A stretch of DNA of 5,955 nt from Pseudomonadota bacterium. GTDB lineage: Bacteria; Pseudomonadota; Alphaproteobacteria; Sphingomonadales; SMXR01. Position numbers and translations under genes: made by a program. The stretch is taken from NCBI GenBank assembly GCA_022568115.1, contig JADFFP010000085.1, positions 1 through 5,955 of the forward strand, read 5' to 3'. Position 1 is the stretch's first letter; the number at the start of each line of letters is the position of its first letter. Below, in pieces: positions 1 through 5,955 of this stretch. The notes under the pieces were generated by a model that had not been told where the DNA came from, ran no database searches, and saw only the letters and a list, made by a program, of their open reading frames with translations.

Positions 1-239
1 CAGGATTTCGAGAAATTGGCAAAAAACCGGCGCAGACCAAAAAGATAGACACGGCCAGGTCCTTGAAAATGTTGTTGTGGGGTGTTGTCAAGAAGGGATC
101 AGGGGTCTTGGCAAATAGCCGGCAATTGATTGACCGAGATCGATTTTTCCTTCGTCAACAAGCTGTATGACCCGGTAATTGGGTTCAGACCCTAATCCAT
201 AAAATCCTGAAGTCGGGAGGGCCGGGGAGGGGATATGGG
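1..239. other. Region downstream of ccmI without a confident gene
   Basis: This stretch looks more AT-rich than the ccm genes. On the minus strand two overlapping frames look protein-like. One is open from ccmI to a TGA at 88-90 and reads EPNYRVIQLVDEGKIDLGQS in its middle, but has no ATG, GTG or TTG in a sensible place. The other is open from 154 to the window edge and reads HNNIFKDLAVSIFLVCAGFL, a possible membrane helix; it could start at the GTG at 50-52, which has AAGGA seven bases upstream. They may be the start of the next gene, a frameshifted remnant, or chance. A plus-strand frame through the same bases is about equally open. I recognise no family, and I see no convincing terminator. 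Confidence 0.25.
215..232 (+). other. G-quadruplex motif just downstream of ccmI
   Basis: The plus strand reads GGGAGGGCCGGGGAGGGG: four runs of three or four G with loops of 1, 2 and 1 bases, which satisfies the standard G4 pattern. It begins 7 bases past the ccmI stop codon. For the operon transcript the G-rich strand is the template and the RNA is C-rich, so any effect would be on the transcribing polymerase or on the DNA rather than on an RNA G4. Whether it folds or acts as a pause or end point is inference. Confidence 0.45.
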
Positions 240-1463
240 TCAGCCCAATGTATCCAGCTTTTGCTTGACCATTCCGGCCCCTTCAGAACCCGGCCCGATC
301 AGCGCCAAAAGCCGTTGCCAGTAGAGCCGGGCGCTGGCCGGATCACTCCGCTCGGCGGCCGCCTGGCCGAGAAAGAAAAGCGCGGTCAGGTTGTCCGGAT
401 CGAGGGTAATCAGGCGCTGCAAGGCTGCCAATGCCTGGTCGTTGATGTGCTGGCCGGTTTGCTCCAGCCAGGTCAAGATCGCCCGGACATAATTCTCCAG
501 CGCGAGGGGGTCATCGGGGCGCGCGCCGGCGACCATTCCAAAGGCCCTGATCCCTTCTTGATAACGCCCCAGCACCATGTAAGACCGCCCGAGGCGTTCC
601 CATCCTTCCAGATCACCCGGGTTGTCTTCAAGCCGGGCGGCGAGCGCCGCCACCATCCCCTCAATCAGGGCCATCTGGTCTTCGGAACTCATCCCCTGCA
701 GCTCTTCAGCCACGGCTTCGGTTTCCTGAAATTGCTTTTCGGCGAGGATTTGGGGAGGGTCCAACCCCAGTTTTGAAGCTCCCTCCCGGATCCGCTGGTC
801 TAACAGCGGCAGCCACGGGGTGTCCGCCGGCGCTTCCTCATAAAGCGCCAGCCAGCGCGAATAGGCGCCTTCAATATCACCCTCCTGGAAGGCATAATCG
901 CCAAGATAAAACTTCGAAATTAATTCTTCCGGGTCGAGCAGCAGTGCAGTTTCAAAGGCCCGCGCCGCGTCAAGGGAAATAAAGCCGTCATTCATTAAGG
1001 TCAGCGCCTCGCCGTAGGCGGAATGCAGCCCGGCAATCTCGGGGGCCAGCGGCAGCGCCTGGGCGTAGGCATCGGCCGCTTCCTCGTAGCGCCCCATCAT
1101 CAGCAGGGAACGGGCAAGGCTGGTCCAATCATCCAGATTTTCGGGGTTTTCCTTGAGGCGGGCCCTGATCCCATCCATCATGTCCTCGACCGAGGGCAGC
1201 ATGGCGCCGTTCCCGGGCCGGGCGCCAATATCCGGAGGGGTTTGCCCAATTCCCTCCAAAAACGCCGGACCGTCGACAACTTCGGGACTGCCGACCAGGA
1301 AATATGTGCCCGCTGAAGCCAGTATAATCAGTGCGCTGAGCGAGCTGATTATTCTAACGTTTTTCTTTTTCGACTCCCTTTTTGCCCGATCCTTCAGCAA
1401 GGGAAAAAGCACCAGACCAACCGCTAGAACCAGCATGATCGCGAAAACGAGGCCCAGTTTCAT
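240..1463 (-). CDS. ccmI: Cytochrome c biogenesis protein CcmI (TPR apocytochrome chaperone), compact loop, apparent tandem TPR module
   Basis: CcmI binds the C-terminal helix of apocytochromes through periplasmic TPRs and hands them to CcmH/CcmF. I take the ATG at 1463 (407 residues, MKLGLVFAIM). It overlaps the ccmH stop as ATGA, is preceded by AGAGGG, and starts directly with the expected membrane helix. The frame stays open to 1589, but those extra residues are Pro/Gly-rich and lie opposite the ccmH reading frame. TM1 is about 4-23 and ends in PLLKDR. A basic loop of only about 14 residues follows, then TM2 at about 37-57 ending in YFLVGSP, a typical CcmI boundary. In classical CcmI this cytoplasmic loop is much longer and carries a leucine-zipper-like segment. 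The periplasmic part has two parallel blocks, about 89-230 and 261-403, each opening with a RL..NP..L..W..L.RS....GRY pattern (NP at 106-107 and 281-282, GRY at 124-126 and 299-301). This looks like an internal duplication. It is the last clear gene of the operon. Confidence 0.92.
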   Translation of the reverse strand: MKLGLVFAIMLVLAVGLVLFPLLKDRAKRESKKKNVRIISSLSALIILASAGTYFLVGSPEVVDGPAFLEGIGQTPPDIGARPGNGAMLPSVEDMMDGIRARLKENPENLDDWTSLARSLLMMGRYEEAADAYAQALPLAPEIAGLHSAYGEALTLMNDGFISLDAARAFETALLLDPEELISKFYLGDYAFQEGDIEGAYSRWLALYEEAPADTPWLPLLDQRIREGASKLGLDPPQILAEKQFQETEAVAEELQGMSSEDQMALIEGMVAALAARLEDNPGDLEGWERLGRSYMVLGRYQEGIRAFGMVAGARPDDPLALENYVRAILTWLEQTGQHINDQALAALQRLITLDPDNLTALFFLGQAAAERSDPASARLYWQRLLALIGPGSEGAGMVKQKLDTLG

Positions 1464-1921
1464 GACCCTCTTTTCCCTTTTTTCGCCGGGCTGGATGAAT
1501 CCTGGTCCGGGACTGCTTTCAGAACCTTGCGGAAATAATAAAAGATCAAGCCCCCGCCAATAAGAAATATAATTAATGGCCCGAACCACAGCACATATGT
1601 GTCGCCCTGAAACGGCGGCCTCAAGAGGACGAAATCCCCGTAGCGGTCGACCACGAAAGTGACGACCTCCTTGTTGCTGTCCCCGGCCACCAGGCGTTCA
1701 CGGATAATCAGGCGCAAATCCCGGGCCAGCGGGGCGGTCGATTCATCAATACTTTGGTTCTGGCACACCACACAGCGCAGTTGCTGGCTAATATCACGGG
1801 CGCGTTCCTCCAGCGCCGGGTCGTCAAGCTGCTCGTCCGGCTCAACCGCCCAGGCCGCGCCCAGTCCGAGAGCCAGCATAAAAAGTCCCCCCAGCATAAG
1901 TTTTAAGATCTTGCGGTTCAT
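1460..1921 (-). CDS. ccmH: Cytochrome c maturation protein CcmH (short, non-fused form)
   Basis: Periplasmic CxxC protein that reduces, or forms a mixed disulfide with, the apocytochrome cysteines and sits with CcmF and CcmI in the heme ligation complex. It has 153 residues, the length of the stand-alone CcmH (CycL) found where CcmI is a separate gene, unlike the long E. coli CcmH fusion. A signal peptide of about 25 residues ends in AWA before VEPDE. The diagnostic LRCVVCQNQS motif gives Cys50 and Cys53. The conserved APLARDLR and RYGDFVLLRPP stretches follow in the three-helix domain. A membrane helix lies at about 109-130, and the tail is rich in Lys and Ser. A good ribosome site, GAGGAG, lies 8 bases before the ATG. 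The start overlaps the ccmG stop and the stop overlaps the ccmI start, both as ATGA. Confidence 0.97.
   Translation of the reverse strand: MNRKILKLMLGGLFMLALGLGAAWAVEPDEQLDDPALEERARDISQQLRCVVCQNQSIDESTAPLARDLRLIIRERLVAGDSNKEVVTFVVDRYGDFVLLRPPFQGDTYVLWFGPLIIFLIGGGLIFYYFRKVLKAVPDQDSSSPAKKGKRGS
1466..1471 (-). promoter_or_regulatory. Candidate ribosome binding site of ccmI
   Basis: AGAGGG on the minus strand, two bases before the ATG at 1463, with a second purine block (AAGGGA) slightly upstream. Spacing of the nearer match is tight, so coupling from ccmH probably also matters. The site helps choose 1463 over the upstream in-frame start at 1589. Confidence 0.45.
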
Positions 1922-2448
1922 TTTCGAAGCTCCTCGACCACCGGGAAAATGATCTCGTTCCAGACCTCCGGGGTGATCGGGCCGATATATTTATAGCGGA
2001 TCCTTCCCTCTTTATCGATGATGAAGGTTTCCGGGGCGCCGGTGACGCCAAAATCAATTGCCACCCGGCCGTCGGCATCATCGCCAATCAGGGTATAGGG
2101 ATTGCCTTCTTTTTTGAGCCAGGCCGCGCCTTCCCCGGGCGGGTCTTTCCAGTCGATCCCGTAAATCGGAACAATGTTGTTTTTTTTAATTTCCATCAGA
2201 ATCGGATGCTCAATAATACACGACACACACCACGAACCCCAAATGTTGACCAGCGAGACCTCGCCGTTCAGGTCTTGTGAGGAAAGGCCCTGCTCAAACC
2301 CTTCTATCGGCGGCAGGTCAAACTCGGGCGCCGGCTTGTCGATCAGCGTCGAGGGCAGTTTGTGCGGGTCCAGTGTCAGACCGACCGCCAGATAAATCAC
2401 CACCCCGGCGAATATTGCGATCGGCAGGTAAAAGCCCAGGCGCTTCAT
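1918..2448 (-). CDS. ccmG: Thiol:disulfide interchange protein CcmG/DsbE
   Basis: Membrane-tethered periplasmic thioredoxin-like protein. It receives electrons from CcdA or DsbD and reduces CcmH or the apocytochrome CxxCH so that heme can be attached. The 176 residues are normal for the family. An uncleaved N-terminal helix spans about residues 5-24. The thioredoxin fold follows, with the active site WCVSC (Cys74 and Cys77) and the cis-proline loop TGAPETF (Pro139). The segments YGIDWKDPPGEG and GNPYTLIGDDADGR are CcmG-type insertions around the acidic groove that set it apart from generic thioredoxins. The start overlaps the ccmF stop as ATGA, with a short AAGG four bases upstream, and its own stop overlaps the ccmH start. 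Translation is therefore probably coupled along the operon. CcmG is an established partner of CcmH and CcmF, which fits these neighbours. Confidence 0.96.
   Translation of the reverse strand: MKRLGFYLPIAIFAGVVIYLAVGLTLDPHKLPSTLIDKPAPEFDLPPIEGFEQGLSSQDLNGEVSLVNIWGSWCVSCIIEHPILMEIKKNNIVPIYGIDWKDPPGEGAAWLKKEGNPYTLIGDDADGRVAIDFGVTGAPETFIIDKEGRIRYKYIGPITPEVWNEIIFPVVEELRK
1930..1935 (-). promoter_or_regulatory. Ribosome binding site of ccmH
   Basis: GAGGAG on the minus strand, 8 bases upstream of the ccmH ATG and inside the 3' end of ccmG. It is the best Shine-Dalgarno match of the four ccm starts. It supports the 1921 start and suggests that ccmH can also initiate on its own rather than only by coupling. 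Confidence 0.7.
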
Positions 2449-4406
2449 GACGCCTTGCTTTCTTTTGCTTTTGAGGAGGGTTTATGTCCGCCGATCATGG
2501 CCACCATGCCGCCGATCACCAGCAGGATTGCGCCAAACCACATCCACGGCATCAGCGGGTTTCGGAAAAAGTGAACCGCCAGCTTTCCATCCTCGGCTTG
2601 CGGGCCCATGGTCACATAATAATCTCCCCAGAATGTCGAATGAATTCCGGCTTCGGTGGTTTCCATGCCGCGGACCGGATAATAACGTTTTTGGACAACC
2701 ACGGTTGCCGCCACCTCCGCCCCGTCCAAAATTGTAAAATCCCCCTGCAGCAAATCATAATTCTCTTCACTTCCGAGGAAGGCTTTATCAAGCCTCAGGG
2801 TTAAATTCCCGGCATGAAGCTGATCGCCAATATCCATCATGCCGATGGTTTCAACCCGCCAGAAACTGACCCCGGTAATCGCCAGCACAATCACCGCAAC
2901 CCCCAAGTGGGCGATGGCCATGCCAAGAAACGCACCGGGTAGACGTATTGCACGGCTCAGGATATCCTTTATTGGGCTGCCCTTGAGGCGGATGCGCTTG
3001 GCCAGATCGGTCAGGGTTCCCCCGGCAATCCAGGCCGCCAGGACCACGCCACCGATCGCAACCACGCTGTCCGCCCAGAAAAACCAGGCGACAAGGGCGC
3101 CGATCACCAGCGCCGAAATCAAGGCAAAACGCAATTCATAAAGAACCTGCTTCAAGCTGCCCTTTTTCCAGGGAAGCCGGATTGCTGCGCCCAGAAGCAC
3201 CAGCGCCGGGATCATGATCGGCAGGAAAGTGATATTAAAATAGGGCGCGCCGACCGAAATTTTGTTGCCGGTCAGGGCATCGACAAACAGCGGATAAAAG
3301 GTGCCGAGAAAAACCGTGAGGCAGGCGCTGATGATAAACAGGTTATTAATCATAATCCCGCTTTCGCGGCTGACCGGCGAAAAGGAACCCAGGGGTTTCA
3401 GCTTGGGCGCCCGGTAACCGAATAGCGCCAGCGCCCCGCCGATCGCCAGCGTTAAAAGAACCAGCAGGAAAACCCCGCGGGTTGGATCAACCGCAAAGGC
3501 ATGGACCGAGGTGAGGATCCCCGAGCGCACCAGAAAGGTGCCGATCAGGCTGAAGGAAAAGGCCAGGATCGCAAGCAGCACAGTCCAGCTCTTCAGGGCT
3601 TCCCGCTTTTCCACCACCCGAAGCGAGTGGAACAGCGCAGTGGCGAACAGCCACGGCATGAAGGAGGCGTTTTCCACCGGGTCCCAGAACCACCAGCCGC
3701 CCCAGCCCAGTTCGTGATAGGCCCACCACGAGCCTAGCCCGATGCCAAAGGTCAGAAAACACCAGGCCGAGAGCACCCAGGGGCGTATATGCCGCGCCCA
3801 GATGCGGTCAATCTTTCCTTCCAACAACCCGGCGGCGGCCAATGAAAAGGCGGTCGAGAGACCGACATAGCCTAAATACAGGAACGGCGGGTGAAACACC
3901 AACCCCGGATCCTGCAACAGGGGATTGAGCCCCAGGCCATCAAGCGGCGCCGGGAAAATCCGGGCAAACGGATTGGAGGTAAAAACCAGAAATAAAATAA
4001 AGGCGAAACCGATCATGCCCTGGATGCCCAGCGCCCGGATGCGGAGGCCGGCGCGCATTTTGCTGCCCCGGCGCGCCAGGAACGCCCCGAACAGCGCCAA
4101 TATGAGAACCCACAGCAGCATCGAGCCCTCATGATTTCCCCACACCCCGGCGATTTTATACATCAGCGGCTTGGTGGTGTGGGAGTTTTGCATCACCACG
4201 GCGACCGAAAAATCCGAGACCACAAACAAATATGTCAGGACCAGGAAGGAAAAAAAGATAAAACCGAACTGAGCGATCGCGACCCGCTCTGTGAGCCGTA
4301 CTAACAGGGGATTGTTAGCCCTCAGCCCCCACCAGGGAACCAGCGCCTGGACCAGCGCCAGGACAAGTCCCAGGATCAGTGCAAAATGTCCAATTTCAGC
4401 GATCAT
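2445..4406 (-). CDS. ccmF: Cytochrome c heme lyase subunit CcmF
   Basis: CcmF is the inner-membrane core of the System I synthetase. It takes heme from holo-CcmE and, with CcmH and CcmI, ligates it to the CxxCH cysteines of apocytochromes in the periplasm. The 653 residues match the usual length (E. coli CcmF has 647). The polytopic protein carries the tryptophan-rich WWD signature, WGGWWFWDPVEN, at 235-246. The four family histidines are all present: His172 in VFHPP and His302 in SVHAF (the WWD-flanking, heme-binding type), and His260 and His500 (the internal heme b type). A soluble periplasmic region spans roughly 520-615, followed by a last helix near 621-640 and a Lys/Ser-rich tail. The start MIAEIGHFALILG is the typical CcmF N-terminus, which fixes the ATG at 4406 despite a weak ribosome site. 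Its stop overlaps the ccmG start as ATGA. No key residue is missing, so it should be functional. Confidence 0.98.
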   Translation of the reverse strand: MIAEIGHFALILGLVLALVQALVPWWGLRANNPLLVRLTERVAIAQFGFIFFSFLVLTYLFVVSDFSVAVVMQNSHTTKPLMYKIAGVWGNHEGSMLLWVLILALFGAFLARRGSKMRAGLRIRALGIQGMIGFAFILFLVFTSNPFARIFPAPLDGLGLNPLLQDPGLVFHPPFLYLGYVGLSTAFSLAAAGLLEGKIDRIWARHIRPWVLSAWCFLTFGIGLGSWWAYHELGWGGWWFWDPVENASFMPWLFATALFHSLRVVEKREALKSWTVLLAILAFSFSLIGTFLVRSGILTSVHAFAVDPTRGVFLLVLLTLAIGGALALFGYRAPKLKPLGSFSPVSRESGIMINNLFIISACLTVFLGTFYPLFVDALTGNKISVGAPYFNITFLPIMIPALVLLGAAIRLPWKKGSLKQVLYELRFALISALVIGALVAWFFWADSVVAIGGVVLAAWIAGGTLTDLAKRIRLKGSPIKDILSRAIRLPGAFLGMAIAHLGVAVIVLAITGVSFWRVETIGMMDIGDQLHAGNLTLRLDKAFLGSEENYDLLQGDFTILDGAEVAATVVVQKRYYPVRGMETTEAGIHSTFWGDYYVTMGPQAEDGKLAVHFFRNPLMPWMWFGAILLVIGGMVAMIGGHKPSSKAKESKAS

Positions 4407-4446
4407 TTTATTTCAGTCCCGTTCTTTGCGATATTTCCCTTGATGT
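4407..4446 (-). other. mtrB-ccmF spacer
   Basis: Forty bases lie between the mtrB TAA and the ccmF ATG. I see no GC-rich hairpin followed by a T run on the minus strand and no clear -35/-10 pair. The only purine-rich candidate ribosome site is GGGA, about 10 bases before the ccmF ATG, which is weak. The absence of a terminator suggests that ccmF is read through from mtrB. This rests on inspection by eye, not on a folding calculation. Confidence 0.55.
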
Positions 4447-5955
4447 TTAGAACCGATAGATGGTCGAGATCCCAATGATGTGGACACTGTAACGCGGGCT
4501 CTGGTTGCCCAGCCCGATGATGCGCCGCATCGTATCCGGGTCAACCCCGTCCAGCGCCCAATCCGTTACATTCAGATCCTGGAACCAGTAGCGCCCGCGT
4601 ATCAAAATGTTTTCCGAGAACTGGTAGTCGAACTTGACCTCGACCGCCACCAGTTTGCTCTTCAGATCAGGAATCTGCAGGAAGCCGACCGATGTCCCAC
4701 CGGTGAAGAAAAACTCGGTGTCGGCATTGGAGTAAGTGAAATCAGCGATGATTTTCAGCTTATCCTTGATTGCCTGCCAGTCGAACCCAACCCCAAAGGT
4801 GGTGACCTTGTCGTGGGTGTTGGCGGTCCACAGCCTTGCGGCGAAGTCATCCAGTGGATTCCCCGGCCGGTAGGAGTAGCTGGCCTGATCGTATTCCAGG
4901 CTCTCGAACGTTACATAGCCATGATAGCTGATGACATCGTTCGGCACATAGGCAATGTCAAACGTGCCGCTGGCGGCCTTGTTCTCCAACAGCCCAAGGA
5001 AGGTTTCATTATAATCATCCTTGGTGTAGTGGCCATAAAGGCCAACCACCACCTTGTCATTGGGCAGCCAGTTGAAGGAACCGTTCATCATGAAGCGTTC
5101 ACGATCGGCGATGAAGAATTTTCTGACCAACGGGTGGTTTTCAAATTCTTCCTCTTCTTCCTCGATGAACTCATCCGTGTGGCTCAACAGGAACAGGGCA
5201 TTATGTTCGTAGCCCGAAGCGTTGCGGTCGGCAAAACCAACCCCGAGCCAGCCAAAGGTCTTGGTAGTCGGGGTGAAGCGCAGTTTGGCATCTACCCAGT
5301 GTTCCTTGGTTTTGGCAACCTCTGAGTAGGTCCGTTCAAGCTGGTCATAGATATAGGAAACCGCCAGCTTTACATCGCTGGAGAATTTGTACCCGATATC
5401 GAACTTGAACTTGTTCTGCTTGCGGTCATAGGGGATATTGAGCCGCGCCTGACTGGAATCCAGGGCGCCCTGATCGAATGAGTCGTTTGGAACGCGGATG
5501 AAAACATCAATCGGCGTTTTATTATCCCGGTTCTCGTGCCGGAAGTAGAACCCAAGCGTCAAACGTTTCCCAACCCGTGACCTGAGACCGATATTCGCCA
5601 TGAACGTATTGATTTCACCCATCAGTGAGGATCTCGGCAACGGAATGTCAGCGACCAGGTTAGGGTTGACCGTGTAGGGAAGAAACAAATCGTTCTGGGT
5701 CGAATGGTTGTAAACGATGTTGATCGTACCCCGGGTTTTATCGTCGAACGTATACCCGCCCGAGAAGGTGATGCGGCTGGCCTTGTTGTCCGGCGCCGTT
5801 GCCAGAAGGCCAAAGCCGTCCGGGAAGCCTGCGAACGCACTCCATCTGGTGCTGTCAAAGGGGTTCTGGAACATCAGGGTGGGTTTGTTGTTCCTGAAGT
5901 TCGAGAGGTTATAGTCCAATGCGAACTGGGCCTTTTTGCCCGTGTACTGCAGTGA
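4447..5955 (-). CDS. mtrB: MtrB/PioB-family outer-membrane beta-barrel (decaheme cytochrome sheath), 5' partial
   Basis: Barrel of the MtrB/PioB/MtoB/DmsF family. Known members surround a periplasmic MtrA-type decaheme cytochrome and let electrons cross the outer membrane. The frame is open to the window edge, so the start, signal peptide and any N-terminal CxxC are not visible; 502 residues are seen. With homologues near 650-700 residues, about 150-200 are missing (inference). Family signs, numbered from the first visible residue: FQNPF at 29-33, APDNKA near 54, a FLPYTVNP segment near 91-98, NHPLVRKFFIADRER near 273-287, and the family-typical C-terminal block with DW at 465-466, GVDPDT at 470-475 and LGNQSP at 482-487. 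The protein ends in YRF, the terminal-aromatic signal of BAM-assembled barrels, and alternates amphipathic strands with polar loops. Six consecutive Glu at 265-270 lie in one loop. ccmF follows after 40 bases. The family is secure; the substrate (metal, DMSO, Fe(II) oxidation) cannot be told from the barrel alone. Confidence 0.93.
   Translation of the reverse strand, partial: SLQYTGKKAQFALDYNLSNFRNNKPTLMFQNPFDSTRWSAFAGFPDGFGLLATAPDNKASRITFSGGYTFDDKTRGTINIVYNHSTQNDLFLPYTVNPNLVADIPLPRSSLMGEINTFMANIGLRSRVGKRLTLGFYFRHENRDNKTPIDVFIRVPNDSFDQGALDSSQARLNIPYDRKQNKFKFDIGYKFSSDVKLAVSYIYDQLERTYSEVAKTKEHWVDAKLRFTPTTKTFGWLGVGFADRNASGYEHNALFLLSHTDEFIEEEEEEFENHPLVRKFFIADRERFMMNGSFNWLPNDKVVVGLYGHYTKDDYNETFLGLLENKAASGTFDIAYVPNDVISYHGYVTFESLEYDQASYSYRPGNPLDDFAARLWTANTHDKVTTFGVGFDWQAIKDKLKIIADFTYSNADTEFFFTGGTSVGFLQIPDLKSKLVAVEVKFDYQFSENILIRGRYWFQDLNVTDWALDGVDPDTMRRIIGLGNQSPRYSVHIIGISTIYRF

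Noticed and set aside
18..30. Possible Rho-independent terminator (T6 on the minus strand)
   Set aside because: The T run follows a GC-rich stretch, but I could not find a complementary upstream arm to form a stem.
62..92. CTTGA/TCAAG inverted repeat and TGTTGT direct repeats
   Set aside because: Five- and six-base matches in a low-complexity stretch, expected by chance.
181..192. Small inverted repeat GGGT-TCAG-ACCC
   Set aside because: Only a 4-base stem with no T run after it. It is too weak to call a terminator or operator.
261..776. Plus-strand open frame of 171 codons opposite ccmI
   Set aside because: Antisense shadow of the TPR coding region in GC-rich sequence, with a Pro/Arg/His-biased composition typical of such shadows.
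1464..1490. Programmed -1 frameshift on the A6 run in ccmH giving a CcmH-CcmI fusion like E. coli CcmH
   Set aside because: A -1 slip would indeed give an open fusion, but the zero-frame codons are GCG AAA AAA, so the heptamer is G AAA AAA, not a classic X XXY YYZ slippery site. No downstream stimulatory hairpin is evident, and the normal overlap explains the arrangement.
1464..1589. Upstream in-frame extension of ccmI to a start at 1589
   Set aside because: The added 42 residues are Pro/Gly/Ser-rich with no CcmI similarity and lie entirely inside ccmH. The ATG at 1463 has the ATGA overlap, a purine-rich site and an immediate membrane helix.
4480..5325. Long plus-strand open frame of 281 codons opposite mtrB
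   Set aside because: It is an antisense shadow of a strongly supported barrel gene. The product shows no recognisable domain and the frame has no plausible ribosome site or neighbours.
1..5955. CRISPR arrays, tRNA or rRNA genes, insertion sequences
   Set aside because: No regularly spaced repeats, no tRNA-like cloverleaf and no transposase coding were seen; the window is almost fully occupied by the five genes.

Overview
The window carries one block of five minus-strand genes, read from high to low coordinates: the 3' two thirds or so of an MtrB/PioB-type outer-membrane beta-barrel gene, then ccmF, ccmG (dsbE), ccmH and ccmI. This is the late, heme-ligation half of a System I (Ccm) cytochrome c maturation operon. 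The three junctions inside ccmF-ccmG-ccmH-ccmI are all 4-base ATGA stop/start overlaps, and only 40 bases with no visible terminator separate mtrB from ccmF, so the five genes probably form one transcription unit.

The organism is most likely a Gram-negative pseudomonadotan. System I Ccm, an outer-membrane barrel ending in Phe, and a fairly GC-rich genome all fit. The order F-G-H-I is found in gammaproteobacteria and in some alphaproteobacteria. The compact CcmI, with a very short loop between its two membrane helices, and the WCVSC active site of CcmG tilt me weakly towards an alphaproteobacterium. MtrB/PioB barrels form the sheath around a periplasmic decaheme cytochrome (MtrA/PioA/MtoA/DmsE) in extracellular electron transfer conduits, so the cell probably exchanges electrons with an outside donor or acceptor such as Fe, Mn or DMSO.

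Layout: 4447-5955 is mtrB, 5' truncated by the window edge. 4407-4446 is a short spacer. 2445-4406 is ccmF (heme lyase). 1918-2448 is ccmG (thioredoxin-like reductant). 1460-1921 is ccmH (CxxC apocytochrome reductant). 240-1463 is ccmI (apocytochrome chaperone with TPRs, here apparently with a duplicated TPR module). 1-239 has no confident gene, but it holds a G-quadruplex motif just past the ccmI stop and two overlapping minus-strand open frames that read like protein but have no convincing start.

Working together, CcmG and CcmH keep the CxxCH cysteines of the apocytochrome reduced, CcmI presents the apocytochrome, and CcmF attaches heme. The clients next door are plausibly multiheme cytochromes that plug the MtrB barrel. 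The position directly before ccmF, where ccmE often lies, is occupied here by mtrB. Apart from that arrangement the genes are standard families, and I see no clearly undescribed system.
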